Shown here piece by piece: positions 42,021 to 49,506 of a DNA stretch of 64,000 nt (its first letter is position 1; each line of letters opens with the position of its first letter). Source of the stretch: CAZFOB01 sp964520325 (GTDB lineage: Bacteria > Actinomycetota > JAICYB01); assembly GCA_964520325.1 (NCBI GenBank), contig CAZFOB010000011.1, positions 1 to 64,000 of the forward strand. Reading direction: 5' to 3'. Position numbers and translations under genes: made by a program. Under the pieces are notes generated by a model. The model was not told the origin of the DNA. It did not search any database and saw only the letters and a program-made list of their open reading frames with translations.

Positions 42021-42205
42021 GCGTCCATCGATGCCCTCTCACGTCCCCGATGGACGCACGTCAGTGCCGATCACGCCGGCTCTTTGCCGGACATGCGTCC
42101 GTTGGCGCCCCTATACGGCCTCGATGGACGCCTGCCGGTGCCGATCACGAGGGCTCTTCGCGCGGCGTCCGTCCATCGATGGTGCAGAACCACTCCGATG
42201 GACGG
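42021..42205. repeat. Three-unit hairpin array with 74-bp period
   Basis: Hairpin stems are at 42021-42030/42048-42057, 42095-42104/42122-42131 and 42169-42178/42196-42205. Each has a 10-bp stem and a 17-base loop, and starts are exactly 74 bp apart. Stem 1 is GCGTCCATCG with its perfect complement. Stem 2 replaces ATCG by GTTG but all ten positions still pair with G-U wobbles. Stem 3 changes the outer pair G-C to C-G on both arms. The loops differ, while the spacer after units 1 and 2 shares GTGCCGATCACG and GGCTCTT. No gene covers the region. Confidence 0.8.
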
Positions 42206-42234
42206 ATGCTGGCCGAGGGCGACCGAACGCCCGG

Positions 42235-42267
42235 GAGCCGGACGAGAGCCGGACGAGAGCCGGACGA
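42235..42267. repeat. Three 11-bp tandem repeats before the VOC gene
   Basis: GAGCCGGACGA occurs three times in direct tandem, ending one base before the Shine-Dalgarno GAGGAGG (42268-42274) of the VOC gene. Together with the FAH remnant and the hairpin array this accounts for most of the 443 bp (41842-42284) that lack an intact gene. Copy-number change could shift the distance between promoter and ribosome site. Confidence 0.8.
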
Positions 42268-42284
42268 GAGGAGGAGGGACGTCG

Positions 42285-42665
42285 ATGACCATCGCACTGG
42301 ATCACACCCACGTTCCGTCCCGGGACATGGACGCGTCCGCTCGGCAGTTCGCGCAGATCCTCGGGCTCGACTACGGAGGACCCATCGGGTGGTACGCGGG
42401 CGTTCGTGTGAACGACACGTTCAAGATCGCGTTCGTGAACTACCAGGAACCGATCGACATGCATCACTACGCGTTCCGCATCGACGAGGACGAGTTCGAC
42501 GCGATCCTTGCTCGTATTCAACAGGCAGACATCCCCTACCGCAGCGACCCCGAAGGGCCGATGAACGGCGAGATCAATACCTTCAACGGGGGCCGCGGCT
42601 TCTACTGGCTCGATCCAGACGGGCACCTGATGGAGGTCCTGACCCAGCCCGACCCCGGCCTCTGA
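42285..42665 (+). CDS. VOC (glyoxalase/bleomycin resistance) superfamily protein
   Basis: This 126-residue protein has the VOC pattern: TIALDHTHVPSRDMDASARQ, FAQILGLDYGGPIG, then DMHHYAFRIDEDEFDAIL and GRGFYWLDPDGHLMEVLTQ. Likely metal ligands are His9, His60 or His61, and the Glu in HLMEVLT. Members include glyoxalases, dioxygenases and resistance proteins; the substrate is unknown. The ATG at 42285 has GAGGAGG 11 bases upstream and starts the conserved domain directly, so longer readings into the repeat array are not used. Confidence 0.82.
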   Translation: MTIALDHTHVPSRDMDASARQFAQILGLDYGGPIGWYAGVRVNDTFKIAFVNYQEPIDMHHYAFRIDEDEFDAILARIQQADIPYRSDPEGPMNGEINTFNGGRGFYWLDPDGHLMEVLTQPDPGL

Positions 42666-42822
42666 ACGAGTCGCCTTGGGATTTGGAGCGCCGAGTGGAA
42701 CTGTCCCGCTGTCGGCACCACCGGCTACGCTTCGATCAGCTTCCCCACGAGTAGGAGTTCGCCGTGGAGGAATCGCTCTTCGTCCCCGAAGGCCTCCCGA
42801 CGGCTCCGTTACGATGAGGGGG

Positions 42823-43386
42823 ATGGCGACTGAGCCCTCAACACTCCGCTTCACGATCGACCAGTACGAACGGATGGTCGAGACCGGCGTCCTCTCTGAG
42901 GACGACCGGGTCGAGCTCATCGACGGACTGATCATCGAGATGCCGCCGATCTACCCCGAGCATTCGATCCCGGTCCAACGACTGAATCGCATATTCCATC
43001 GAGCCCTGGAAGAACACCAGGCGATCATCCGCGTGCAGGACGCCATCCTGCTCCCGCCGCGTTCAGAACCCGAGCCCGACGTCGTGCTCGCCGTCCCGCC
43101 GGACACTCGTTACCTCGATCGACAACCTGGGCCTTCAGATCTCCTCCTCGTGGTGGAGGTGGCGCACACGACGAAGCGCTTCGACTCCACCGTCAAGCTC
43201 TCGCTCTATGCCCGCAGCGGGATCGAAGAGTTTTGGCTCGTCGACGTCCCGGCGAGGTGCTTCGAGGTCTACAGGGATCCGGGTCCGGATGGCTTCGCGA
43301 CCATGGAAGTCATAGAGGCAGGCGGCTTTGTCTCGCCGCAGGCTTTTCCCGAGGTGCACGTCGCCATCGACGACGTCATCCCGTGA
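42823..43386 (+). CDS. Uma2-family (DUF820) putative endonuclease
   Basis: This 187-residue protein carries a PD-(D/E)XK-like DUF820 fold: LRFTIDQYERMVETGVLSED, VELIDGLIIEMPPIYPEHSI, EPEPDVVLAV and LLLVVEVAHTTKRFD, and then YARSGIEEFWLVDVPARCF. Uma2 proteins are very abundant in some bacteria, sometimes near mobile DNA, with unproven function. The Asp and Glu of the nuclease pattern are present. The ATG at 42823 is 9 bases after another in-frame ATG at 42814; a GAGG lies between. Confidence 0.82.
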   Translation: MATEPSTLRFTIDQYERMVETGVLSEDDRVELIDGLIIEMPPIYPEHSIPVQRLNRIFHRALEEHQAIIRVQDAILLPPRSEPEPDVVLAVPPDTRYLDRQPGPSDLLLVVEVAHTTKRFDSTVKLSLYARSGIEEFWLVDVPARCFEVYRDPGPDGFATMEVIEAGGFVSPQAFPEVHVAIDDVIP

Positions 43387-43400
43387 CGGTGTGATGACGA

Positions 43401-44258
43401 CTACAGCGTCGCGACGAAGTTCTCGATCAGGGCCGTGAGGTCGCTCGGGTGGGCGAGTGGGATGTCGTGCACCGAATCGATCCATTCGACGCGCACGTCC
43501 GGCTTGATCTCGACGAGACGCTCTGAGCACAGCTGCTTGATCGCGACGAAGCCCTGCTCGCGGGTGTTCCGTTCGACCCCGCGCGCGAGCACGAGCATCA
43601 CGGGAGCCGCCACGCGGGCGTAGACCTCCCACGTCCGCTGCGCCCACAGCTCGTAGGCGATGCGCATGTGGTCGTCGAAAGCAAGGCGCGGACGCGTGAG
43701 CCCGTCTTCTGTGGCGAAGCGTCCACGTCGCACGACCGGTTCCAGGCGTTCCCACGGGAGGAACGACTGCTCGGCCTTGATGCGGTCGAGGACCTTCTGT
43801 TCGGGCCCGATGAGCTTCGGTGGCGTGAGGAGCGGCTCGGCCTGCTCCCACGTCGTGAGCAGACCCTGCATGTCGATCACGCCGCCGTCGACGCAGACCA
43901 CGCCGGGGCACGTATCGGTAGCCGCATGCTCGAGCGCGACCGACGCCCCCCACGAGTGACCGACGATCACCGGAGCCTCGAGGCCGAAGTGGTCGATGAC
44001 GGCCGCGAGGTCGGCGACGAGAGCCGGGAAGGTGAAGTCACCGTCGCCACTCGACGACAGGCCGTGAGCGCGCTGGTCGTAGGCCACAACGCGATGAGCT
44101 TTGGCGAGCTTGGGGGCCACCTGGTCCCAGATCGCGAGGTTCGAGGACAGTCCGTGGACGAGAACCAGCGGGGGCCCGTCCCCGCCGTAGTCCCGCGTTG
44201 CGACGGTCGCTCCGGGGGCCCCGAGGGCATCATCGGCAAAGCTCACGGATGCTCCCAT
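43401..44258 (-). CDS. Alpha/beta hydrolase
   Basis: This 285-residue hydrolase has the oxyanion segment LVLVHGLSSNLAIWD, the nucleophile elbow VIVGHSWGASVAL (Ser in GHSWG), and a C-terminal His in SVHDIPLAHPS. The acid is probably the Asp in RVEWIDSVHDI or nearby. The family covers esterases, epoxide hydrolases and lyases; no substrate is evident. It converges with the Uma2 gene with 14 bp between the stops, and is divergent from the patatin gene. Confidence 0.83.
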   Translation of the reverse strand: MGASVSFADDALGAPGATVATRDYGGDGPPLVLVHGLSSNLAIWDQVAPKLAKAHRVVAYDQRAHGLSSSGDGDFTFPALVADLAAVIDHFGLEAPVIVGHSWGASVALEHAATDTCPGVVCVDGGVIDMQGLLTTWEQAEPLLTPPKLIGPEQKVLDRIKAEQSFLPWERLEPVVRRGRFATEDGLTRPRLAFDDHMRIAYELWAQRTWEVYARVAAPVMLVLARGVERNTREQGFVAIKQLCSERLVEIKPDVRVEWIDSVHDIPLAHPSDLTALIENFVATL

Positions 44259-44368
44259 AGTCGCAACAGGCTAGTTCTCCAGGACGGTACTGTGCCGCCC
44301 GAAGATCTCAGGTTGAACGTTGAAACCTCCTCGTTTACCAAGCACGAGGGCAAACCGAGGGGAGAGGG

Positions 44369-45253
44369 ATGGCCATGCGCAGGCTCTTTCACCAGAAGAG
44401 GATGCTGCGAGTCGTTGGCCCCGCCGAACCCACCACGGCTTTCGTGTTCAGCGGTGGCGGCAACCTCGGCTCGATCCAGGTCGGACAAGCCAGAGCCCTC
44501 ATCGAGCGCGGGATCGTCCCGGACGTGGTCGTCGGGTGCTCCGTCGGAGCGCTCAACGGCGCTGCGATCGCCGGCAGTCCAACACTGGAAGAGGTCGACC
44601 GGATCGCCGAAGTCTGGCGAGCCCTCGGACGTCACGACATCTTCCCGGCCACCGGCGTCGGACGCGGCCCGTGGCTGTACCTGCGCAACGGCACGTCGGC
44701 TTACGCCGACCACGGCCTGCGTCGCCTCATGCACCAGTTCCTGCGCATCAGCACCTTCGAGGAAGCCGTCGCGAGGTTCGCCGTTGTCGCCACGTCTCTT
44801 TCCGACGGAGTCGAGCGTTGGTTCGATGCCGGCGACGTCACACAGCCACTCCTCGCCTCGACGGCACTCCCCGGTGTGTTCCCGCCCGTCGAGATCGCGG
44901 GCCAGATGTACATCGACGGCGGCGTGGTGAACAACGTGCCGATCTCAAAGGCCTTCGAGCTCAACGCCAAGCGGGTCTACGTACTTGATGTCACCAGCGT
45001 CGAGCGCGACCATCACGCACCGAAGCGTCCCTACGACGTGCTGATGCAAGCGGTGAACATCGCGCGCGCGCACCGTTTCCGCATCGACTGCGACCACGTC
45101 CCCGACGGAGTTCAGATGATCCGGATGCCGTCGATCGACGTCGGCAAGATCCGCTTCGACGACTTCAGTCGCTCGGCCGAACTGATCGACCGCGGGTACC
45201 GAGCGTCCTGCGCCTTCCTCGACGAGGCAGACCTCACGGCCGCGAGCGCATAG
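44369..45253 (+). CDS. Patatin-like phospholipase
   Basis: This 294-residue protein has the patatin pattern: the Gly-rich oxyanion loop FVFSGGGNLGSIQVGQARAL, the nucleophile GCSVG (residues about 50-54) and Asp in the DGG motif (YIDGGVVNNVP). This Ser-Asp dyad hydrolyses acyl groups of lipids. The ATG at 44369 follows a purine-rich GGGGAGAGGG, and a second ATG six bases later also fits. It stands alone between the alpha/beta hydrolase gene and the nitrate reductase gene and converges with the latter. Confidence 0.87.
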   Translation: MAMRRLFHQKRMLRVVGPAEPTTAFVFSGGGNLGSIQVGQARALIERGIVPDVVVGCSVGALNGAAIAGSPTLEEVDRIAEVWRALGRHDIFPATGVGRGPWLYLRNGTSAYADHGLRRLMHQFLRISTFEEAVARFAVVATSLSDGVERWFDAGDVTQPLLASTALPGVFPPVEIAGQMYIDGGVVNNVPISKAFELNAKRVYVLDVTSVERDHHAPKRPYDVLMQAVNIARAHRFRIDCDHVPDGVQMIRMPSIDVGKIRFDDFSRSAELIDRGYRASCAFLDEADLTAASA

Positions 45254-45283
45254 CTCGATCTGTCATAGCCGGCCTGCGTTCCG

Positions 45284-47503
45284 TTAGTCGCCCGGGCCGG
45301 GAAGTCGCACCTCGACGGCGCAGTGCTTGTACGACGGCTGGCGCGAGTACGGGTCGAACGACGCATCGGTGAGCAGGTTCGTCGATGCGTCGTGCATCGG
45401 CACGAAGACCTGCCCGGCGACGACGGTCGAGGTGATGAACGCGCGTGCTCGCATCGACCCTCGAGCCGACGAAACGACCACCCAATCTTCCGGTGAGATC
45501 CGCCGTGCCGTCGCATCGACCGGCGAGATCTCGATGTACGGGTGACGGGCGGCGAGCGAGCGTAGCACCGCCGACTTCCCCGTACGTGTCTCCGTGTGCC
45601 ACTGACTCGCACTCCCCCTGCCCGTCAAAAGGACGAGGGGATAGCGCTTGCTCGTCGTCTCGCGAACAGGACGTGGATCCTCGAAACAGAACCGAGCGCG
45701 ACCGTCGGGGTGGTAGTACCGGCCGTCCTCGAAGAGCCGGCGCTCGGGCGGCGAAGCTGGTGCAGTTTCGGCGAACGGCCACTGGATCCCACCGGAGGCT
45801 TCGATCATCCGGTAGTCGGCGATGCCGGTGAAGTCACACGGACGGTCGCGCGAGATCCGCTTGAGGATCTGGAAGACGTCCTCTGGTGACCGCCATTCCT
45901 CGAACATGTCAGCGCATCCCCACGCGTCGGCGATCAGCTTGAAGATGAAGAAGTCGGCGAGCGCCTCTCCCGGCGCTCTACAGACGCGCTTGATGATCCC
46001 GAAGCGGCGCTCGGAGTTGATGAACGTCCCCTCCTTCTCTCCCCACCCAGCAGCCGGCAGGACGAGATCGGCGCGCTGCGCGGTCTCCGTGGTCGAATAC
46101 ATGTCCTGGACGACGAGGAAGTCGAGCCGGTCGAGCACGTCGTGCAGATGCGACTGGTTGATCCAAGAATGAGCCGAGTTCGTCGCGATCACCCACAGAC
46201 CCTTGATGCCGCCGGCGAGGATCCCCTCGATGATCTGGTCGTAGGCCAGGCTGTTGCGGTCGGGGATGCGTGAGGAGTCGATGCCGATGAGGCCGGCGAT
46301 CTTGTCACGGTCGGCTTGGTCGGTGAAGTCGTGGCCGCCGAGCAGGTTCGTCGTGTTGCTGAAGAGCCGGGATCCCATGGCGTTGCACTGACCCGTGATG
46401 GAGTTGGCACCCGTGCCCGGCCGGCCGATGTTGCCGGTCATCAGCGCCAGATTGATGATCGCCTGGGCAACACGGACACCCTCATGGCTCTGGTTGACAC
46501 CCATCGTCCACCAGAACGACACGCGCTTGCCCTCGTGGATCGTCTGCGCGAACCGCTCCAGATCTGCCACCGAGAGATGCGTCACCTCGCTCACGAAGCT
46601 CGGATCGAATCGCTCGATGTGTGACGCGAACTCGTCGAAGTCCGAGGTATGCGCGTCGATGTACTCGCGATCGATCCATCCCCGCGCGTTGAGCAAGTGC
46701 GCGATCCCGTAGAGCAGCACGAGATCGGACTTCGGATGCAGTGCGAAATGCTGTGTGGCCGCGACGGCCGTCTCGGTCGTGCGTGGATCGACGACGAGGA
46801 TCTGTGGTGAATGCGGGTTGCGGCAGATGCGCTCCCACATGATCGGATGCGCGATGCACAGGTTCGACCCGACGAGCACGATGACGTCGGAGGACTCGAA
46901 GTCGCCATACGTATACGGCGGAGCGTCGAACCCGAACGACTGCTTGTACGCGACGACGGCGGTGGCCATGCATTGGCGGGTGTTGCCGTCGCCGTGGACG
47001 AGGCCCATCCCGAACTTCGCGAGGGACCCGAGGAGCGCCATCTCCTCGGTTGGTATCTGGCCTGTGGACAGGAATGCGATCGCGTCCTTCCCGTGACTGC
47101 TCTGGATCGCCTTGCACCGGTCGACGAACGTCTCGACAGCAACGTCCCAGCTCACCGGCTCGAGGTCGCCCCTGGCGTTGCGGAGCAGAGGTGTCGTGGC
47201 TCGATCTGGCGCACGCAACGGTGACAGTGCCTCCCACCCTTTCGGGCACGCCTTTCCGAGGTTGACGGGGTATGAGCTCGTCGGCGTGATGTTCACGGCT
47301 TCGCCGTCTTTCATGTGGACGTCGAGAGAACACCCAGTCGAGCAGAAGCCGCAGATCATCGCCGTTGTTGCGTCCGGAGCCAGGCGCGTGGGTACCTGCC
47401 CGAGCCCGAACCGTCCAGGCTCCCGGACGAGCTCGGACGAAAGCGGTCCGTCGTGCTGGCGGACCAGGGACGCAAGCCGGCGCCGCGGGGTCTTGTCAGT
47501 CAT
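45284..47503 (-). CDS. nasA: Assimilatory-type nitrate reductase catalytic subunit
   Basis: This 739-residue molybdopterin enzyme reduces nitrate to nitrite. The [4Fe-4S] cluster ligands are Cys51, Cys54, Cys58 and Cys86, with NLGKACPKGW. The Mo ligand is probably Cys178 in GNTRQCMATAVVAYKQSFG. Other NasA-type segments are APPYTYGDFESSDVIVLVGS and the C-terminal molydopterin-dinucleotide domain (LVLLTGRGSASQWHTETRTG). No Tat signal is seen, so it should be cytoplasmic. It lacks the C-terminal [2Fe-2S] domain of some NasA proteins. It follows the ferredoxin-anchor fusion gene by 15 bp. Confidence 0.85.
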   Translation of the reverse strand: MTDKTPRRRLASLVRQHDGPLSSELVREPGRFGLGQVPTRLAPDATTAMICGFCSTGCSLDVHMKDGEAVNITPTSSYPVNLGKACPKGWEALSPLRAPDRATTPLLRNARGDLEPVSWDVAVETFVDRCKAIQSSHGKDAIAFLSTGQIPTEEMALLGSLAKFGMGLVHGDGNTRQCMATAVVAYKQSFGFDAPPYTYGDFESSDVIVLVGSNLCIAHPIMWERICRNPHSPQILVVDPRTTETAVAATQHFALHPKSDLVLLYGIAHLLNARGWIDREYIDAHTSDFDEFASHIERFDPSFVSEVTHLSVADLERFAQTIHEGKRVSFWWTMGVNQSHEGVRVAQAIINLALMTGNIGRPGTGANSITGQCNAMGSRLFSNTTNLLGGHDFTDQADRDKIAGLIGIDSSRIPDRNSLAYDQIIEGILAGGIKGLWVIATNSAHSWINQSHLHDVLDRLDFLVVQDMYSTTETAQRADLVLPAAGWGEKEGTFINSERRFGIIKRVCRAPGEALADFFIFKLIADAWGCADMFEEWRSPEDVFQILKRISRDRPCDFTGIADYRMIEASGGIQWPFAETAPASPPERRLFEDGRYYHPDGRARFCFEDPRPVRETTSKRYPLVLLTGRGSASQWHTETRTGKSAVLRSLAARHPYIEISPVDATARRISPEDWVVVSSARGSMRARAFITSTVVAGQVFVPMHDASTNLLTDASFDPYSRQPSYKHCAVEVRLPGPGD

Positions 47504-47518
47504 GGCGAGCGATGCGGC

Positions 47519-49171
47519 TCACGGGATGTCGCCGGGCATGCGGGGTGAGACCAGCGCACTGAAGAACTGTGACCGTTCGATGAGCTCGCCCGCGACGACG
47601 ACGAGCAAAGAGACTCCGGCGATGAGCGAGCACATCGCCGTGGGCGGCGTTGGCGCCGCGGAGATCGCCAGGATGATCGCCGGCAATGCCAGGCCGCCCA
47701 TCACGCCGGTCAGGAAACGCCACCAGGTCGACCGGCCGAGATCGCGTGACATCAGCATGGCCGTTCGCTTGAGATCGGTGACGGTGCCGGCACGGAGATG
47801 GCGGAACAACGACGCCTCCCACGCGAGCTTGACCGCCACCGATCCCATCAAGGCCATCGCAAGCGGCCGGACGATGCTGACGGTGACAGACGTCGCGATC
47901 GCATCGGTGAGCAGATGGGACGAGGCGCTGGTCGTGAACAGAACAGCCGACAGTCCACAGATGACACCGGTCAGGAGGAATTTGGGCGCCACCGTCGCAC
48001 CGCGCCACCACGTCCTGCCCGTGACGACATAGACCATGACCGAGCACAACACACCACCCACACCACTCGAGGCAACCAGGCCTCCGAGCACGAGAGCAAC
48101 TTCGCGCGGCACGTCGAGCAGGAGCGCCACTGCGTACAGCGTTGCAAGGCCGGCGAACGCACCGAAGGCGACGATCTCGCGGCTCAGCCAGGAGTGAGTG
48201 ATCCCAAGGGCGGCGCGGAACGCATAGAGCGGGCGTCCGAGATGGAAGATGCTCGCACCGAGCGCAAGGAGGCCGAGGAGAAGAGCCGCCACCGCATTGA
48301 ACGGACGCAGAGCGGTCAGAAGATCGCCGGTGCGAAGTTGCGGCACTGCACGGAGGACGAAGTCGGTGACGAACGCGCCGACCGAGAGTTGGGTCAGCAC
48401 GAGCATCAGCGCCAACGGAGGGTGGGGGTGAGCGGGCCGCAGAGCGAAGTGGTCCGCGGCGATCAGGTCGGCCCGCGGGCGAGTTGATCGGTACACAGTC
48501 GTCGGGATCGTGATGTGCGACGAAGGCGCATCCGGTACGAGCGCGCCGGTCTTCGAGGATGCAACAAGCGCGACCGTGTCGACGAGTGTGATCTGGATCG
48601 CGTTGTTCGGACATCCCTCGACGCACGCCGGCGCTTCCCCCGCGGCGAGCCGGTCCTGGCACATGTCGCACTTGCGGACGATACCGAGCCGCGCGTTGTA
48701 CTGCGGCACCTCGTACGGACACGTAAACGTGCAGTACCCGCAACCGATGCATTGGTCGTCGAGATGTTTCACGATGCCCGTGGCAGCGTCCTTCTCGTAG
48801 GCGTTGGCGGGGCACCCGTTCATGCACGCCGGATCGACGCAGTGATGACAGGCCGTCGTCACCGACTGCCGGTAGGGCTGGCCGTTCGACCCGTGCAACA
48901 TGCCCACCGATCGCCAGGACTCGTCATCGTCCAGCCCATTGAGGTTGTGACATGCGGTCACGCAGGCTTTGCATCCGGTGCAGGAATCGAGATCGACTTC
49001 GAACCCGTACTGCTCCCCGGGTCTCGGATCGCGAAGCGGCACGAGGTCGCGGTAGTAACGATCGCGGGGAAGCACGTCCGCCTCGTGGAGCCGTGCAAAG
49101 ACTTGGACTGCCGTCAGGTTCGCTTGCTCGGCGAGGTACAGATCGATCGGTGTCACCTCAGTCACGGTCAT
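47519..49171 (-). CDS. Ferredoxin-membrane anchor fusion (DmsB-DmsC-like)
   Basis: This 550-residue protein has an N-terminal DmsB-like ferredoxin with four clusters of Cys: CTGCKACVTACH (Cys64, 67, 70, 74), CHHCVDPACMNGCP, CIGCGYCTFTCPYEVP and CDMCQDRLAAGEAPACVEGCP. Residues about 260-545 form eight or so membrane helices like the DmsC quinol-oxidising anchor. It probably passes electrons from the quinol pool to the adjacent NasA-type subunit. Fusion of the B and C parts, and their pairing with NasA, are unusual. It overlaps nirD by 4 bp and precedes nasA. Confidence 0.82.
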   Translation of the reverse strand: MTVTEVTPIDLYLAEQANLTAVQVFARLHEADVLPRDRYYRDLVPLRDPRPGEQYGFEVDLDSCTGCKACVTACHNLNGLDDDESWRSVGMLHGSNGQPYRQSVTTACHHCVDPACMNGCPANAYEKDAATGIVKHLDDQCIGCGYCTFTCPYEVPQYNARLGIVRKCDMCQDRLAAGEAPACVEGCPNNAIQITLVDTVALVASSKTGALVPDAPSSHITIPTTVYRSTRPRADLIAADHFALRPAHPHPPLALMLVLTQLSVGAFVTDFVLRAVPQLRTGDLLTALRPFNAVAALLLGLLALGASIFHLGRPLYAFRAALGITHSWLSREIVAFGAFAGLATLYAVALLLDVPREVALVLGGLVASSGVGGVLCSVMVYVVTGRTWWRGATVAPKFLLTGVICGLSAVLFTTSASSHLLTDAIATSVTVSIVRPLAMALMGSVAVKLAWEASLFRHLRAGTVTDLKRTAMLMSRDLGRSTWWRFLTGVMGGLALPAIILAISAAPTPPTAMCSLIAGVSLLVVVAGELIERSQFFSALVSPRMPGDIP

Positions 49172-49506
49172 GGCAGTTCAACCTGCACGCGGCCGTCGAT
49201 GACCCGAACCGCATACGTCCTGATACTCACCGTCGCGTCGTCGAGGCACTCGCCGGTGCGCAGGTCGAAGGTCTGCTTGAAGATCGGCGACGCGACCTTG
49301 GGCACATCCCCGGCGGAACCCACGATGCCCCTGGACATCACGAAGGCTCGGCTGAAGGGGTCGTAGTTCGAGACGGCGAATAGCTCGTCGCGTAAAGAGA
49401 GCCGGAAGATGGCCACCTGAGCATCGCCGACGAGTGCGCACACCCCGCGATCCGGGACGAGCTCATCCAGGGCGCACACGTCGACCCAGGTCATGAGGTC
49501 AGTCAC
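49168..49506 (-). CDS. nirD: Nitrite reductase small subunit
   Basis: This 112-residue protein resembles a Rieske fold (WVDVCALDELVPDRGVCALV, IFRLSLRDELFAVSNYDPFS) but without the Cys-His ligands, as in NirD. The segment GIVGSAGDVPKVASPIFKQTFDLRTG is a family hallmark. It pairs with NirB in the reduction of nitrite to ammonium. It starts with GTG at 49504-49506, overlapping the nirB stop, and its stop overlaps the next gene (ATGA). Confidence 0.9.
   Translation of the reverse strand: MTDLMTWVDVCALDELVPDRGVCALVGDAQVAIFRLSLRDELFAVSNYDPFSRAFVMSRGIVGSAGDVPKVASPIFKQTFDLRTGECLDDATVSIRTYAVRVIDGRVQVELP

Noticed and set aside
42021..42205. CRISPR array
   Set aside because: The conserved parts are paired stem arms with variable loops. 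A CRISPR would have one uniform repeat of about 24-40 bp and unrelated spacers of similar size, and no cas gene is near.
41948..42284. Extension of the VOC gene upstream through the hairpin array
   Set aside because: The reading frame is open by chance in the repeat; the domain starts at ATG 42285, right after a good Shine-Dalgarno.
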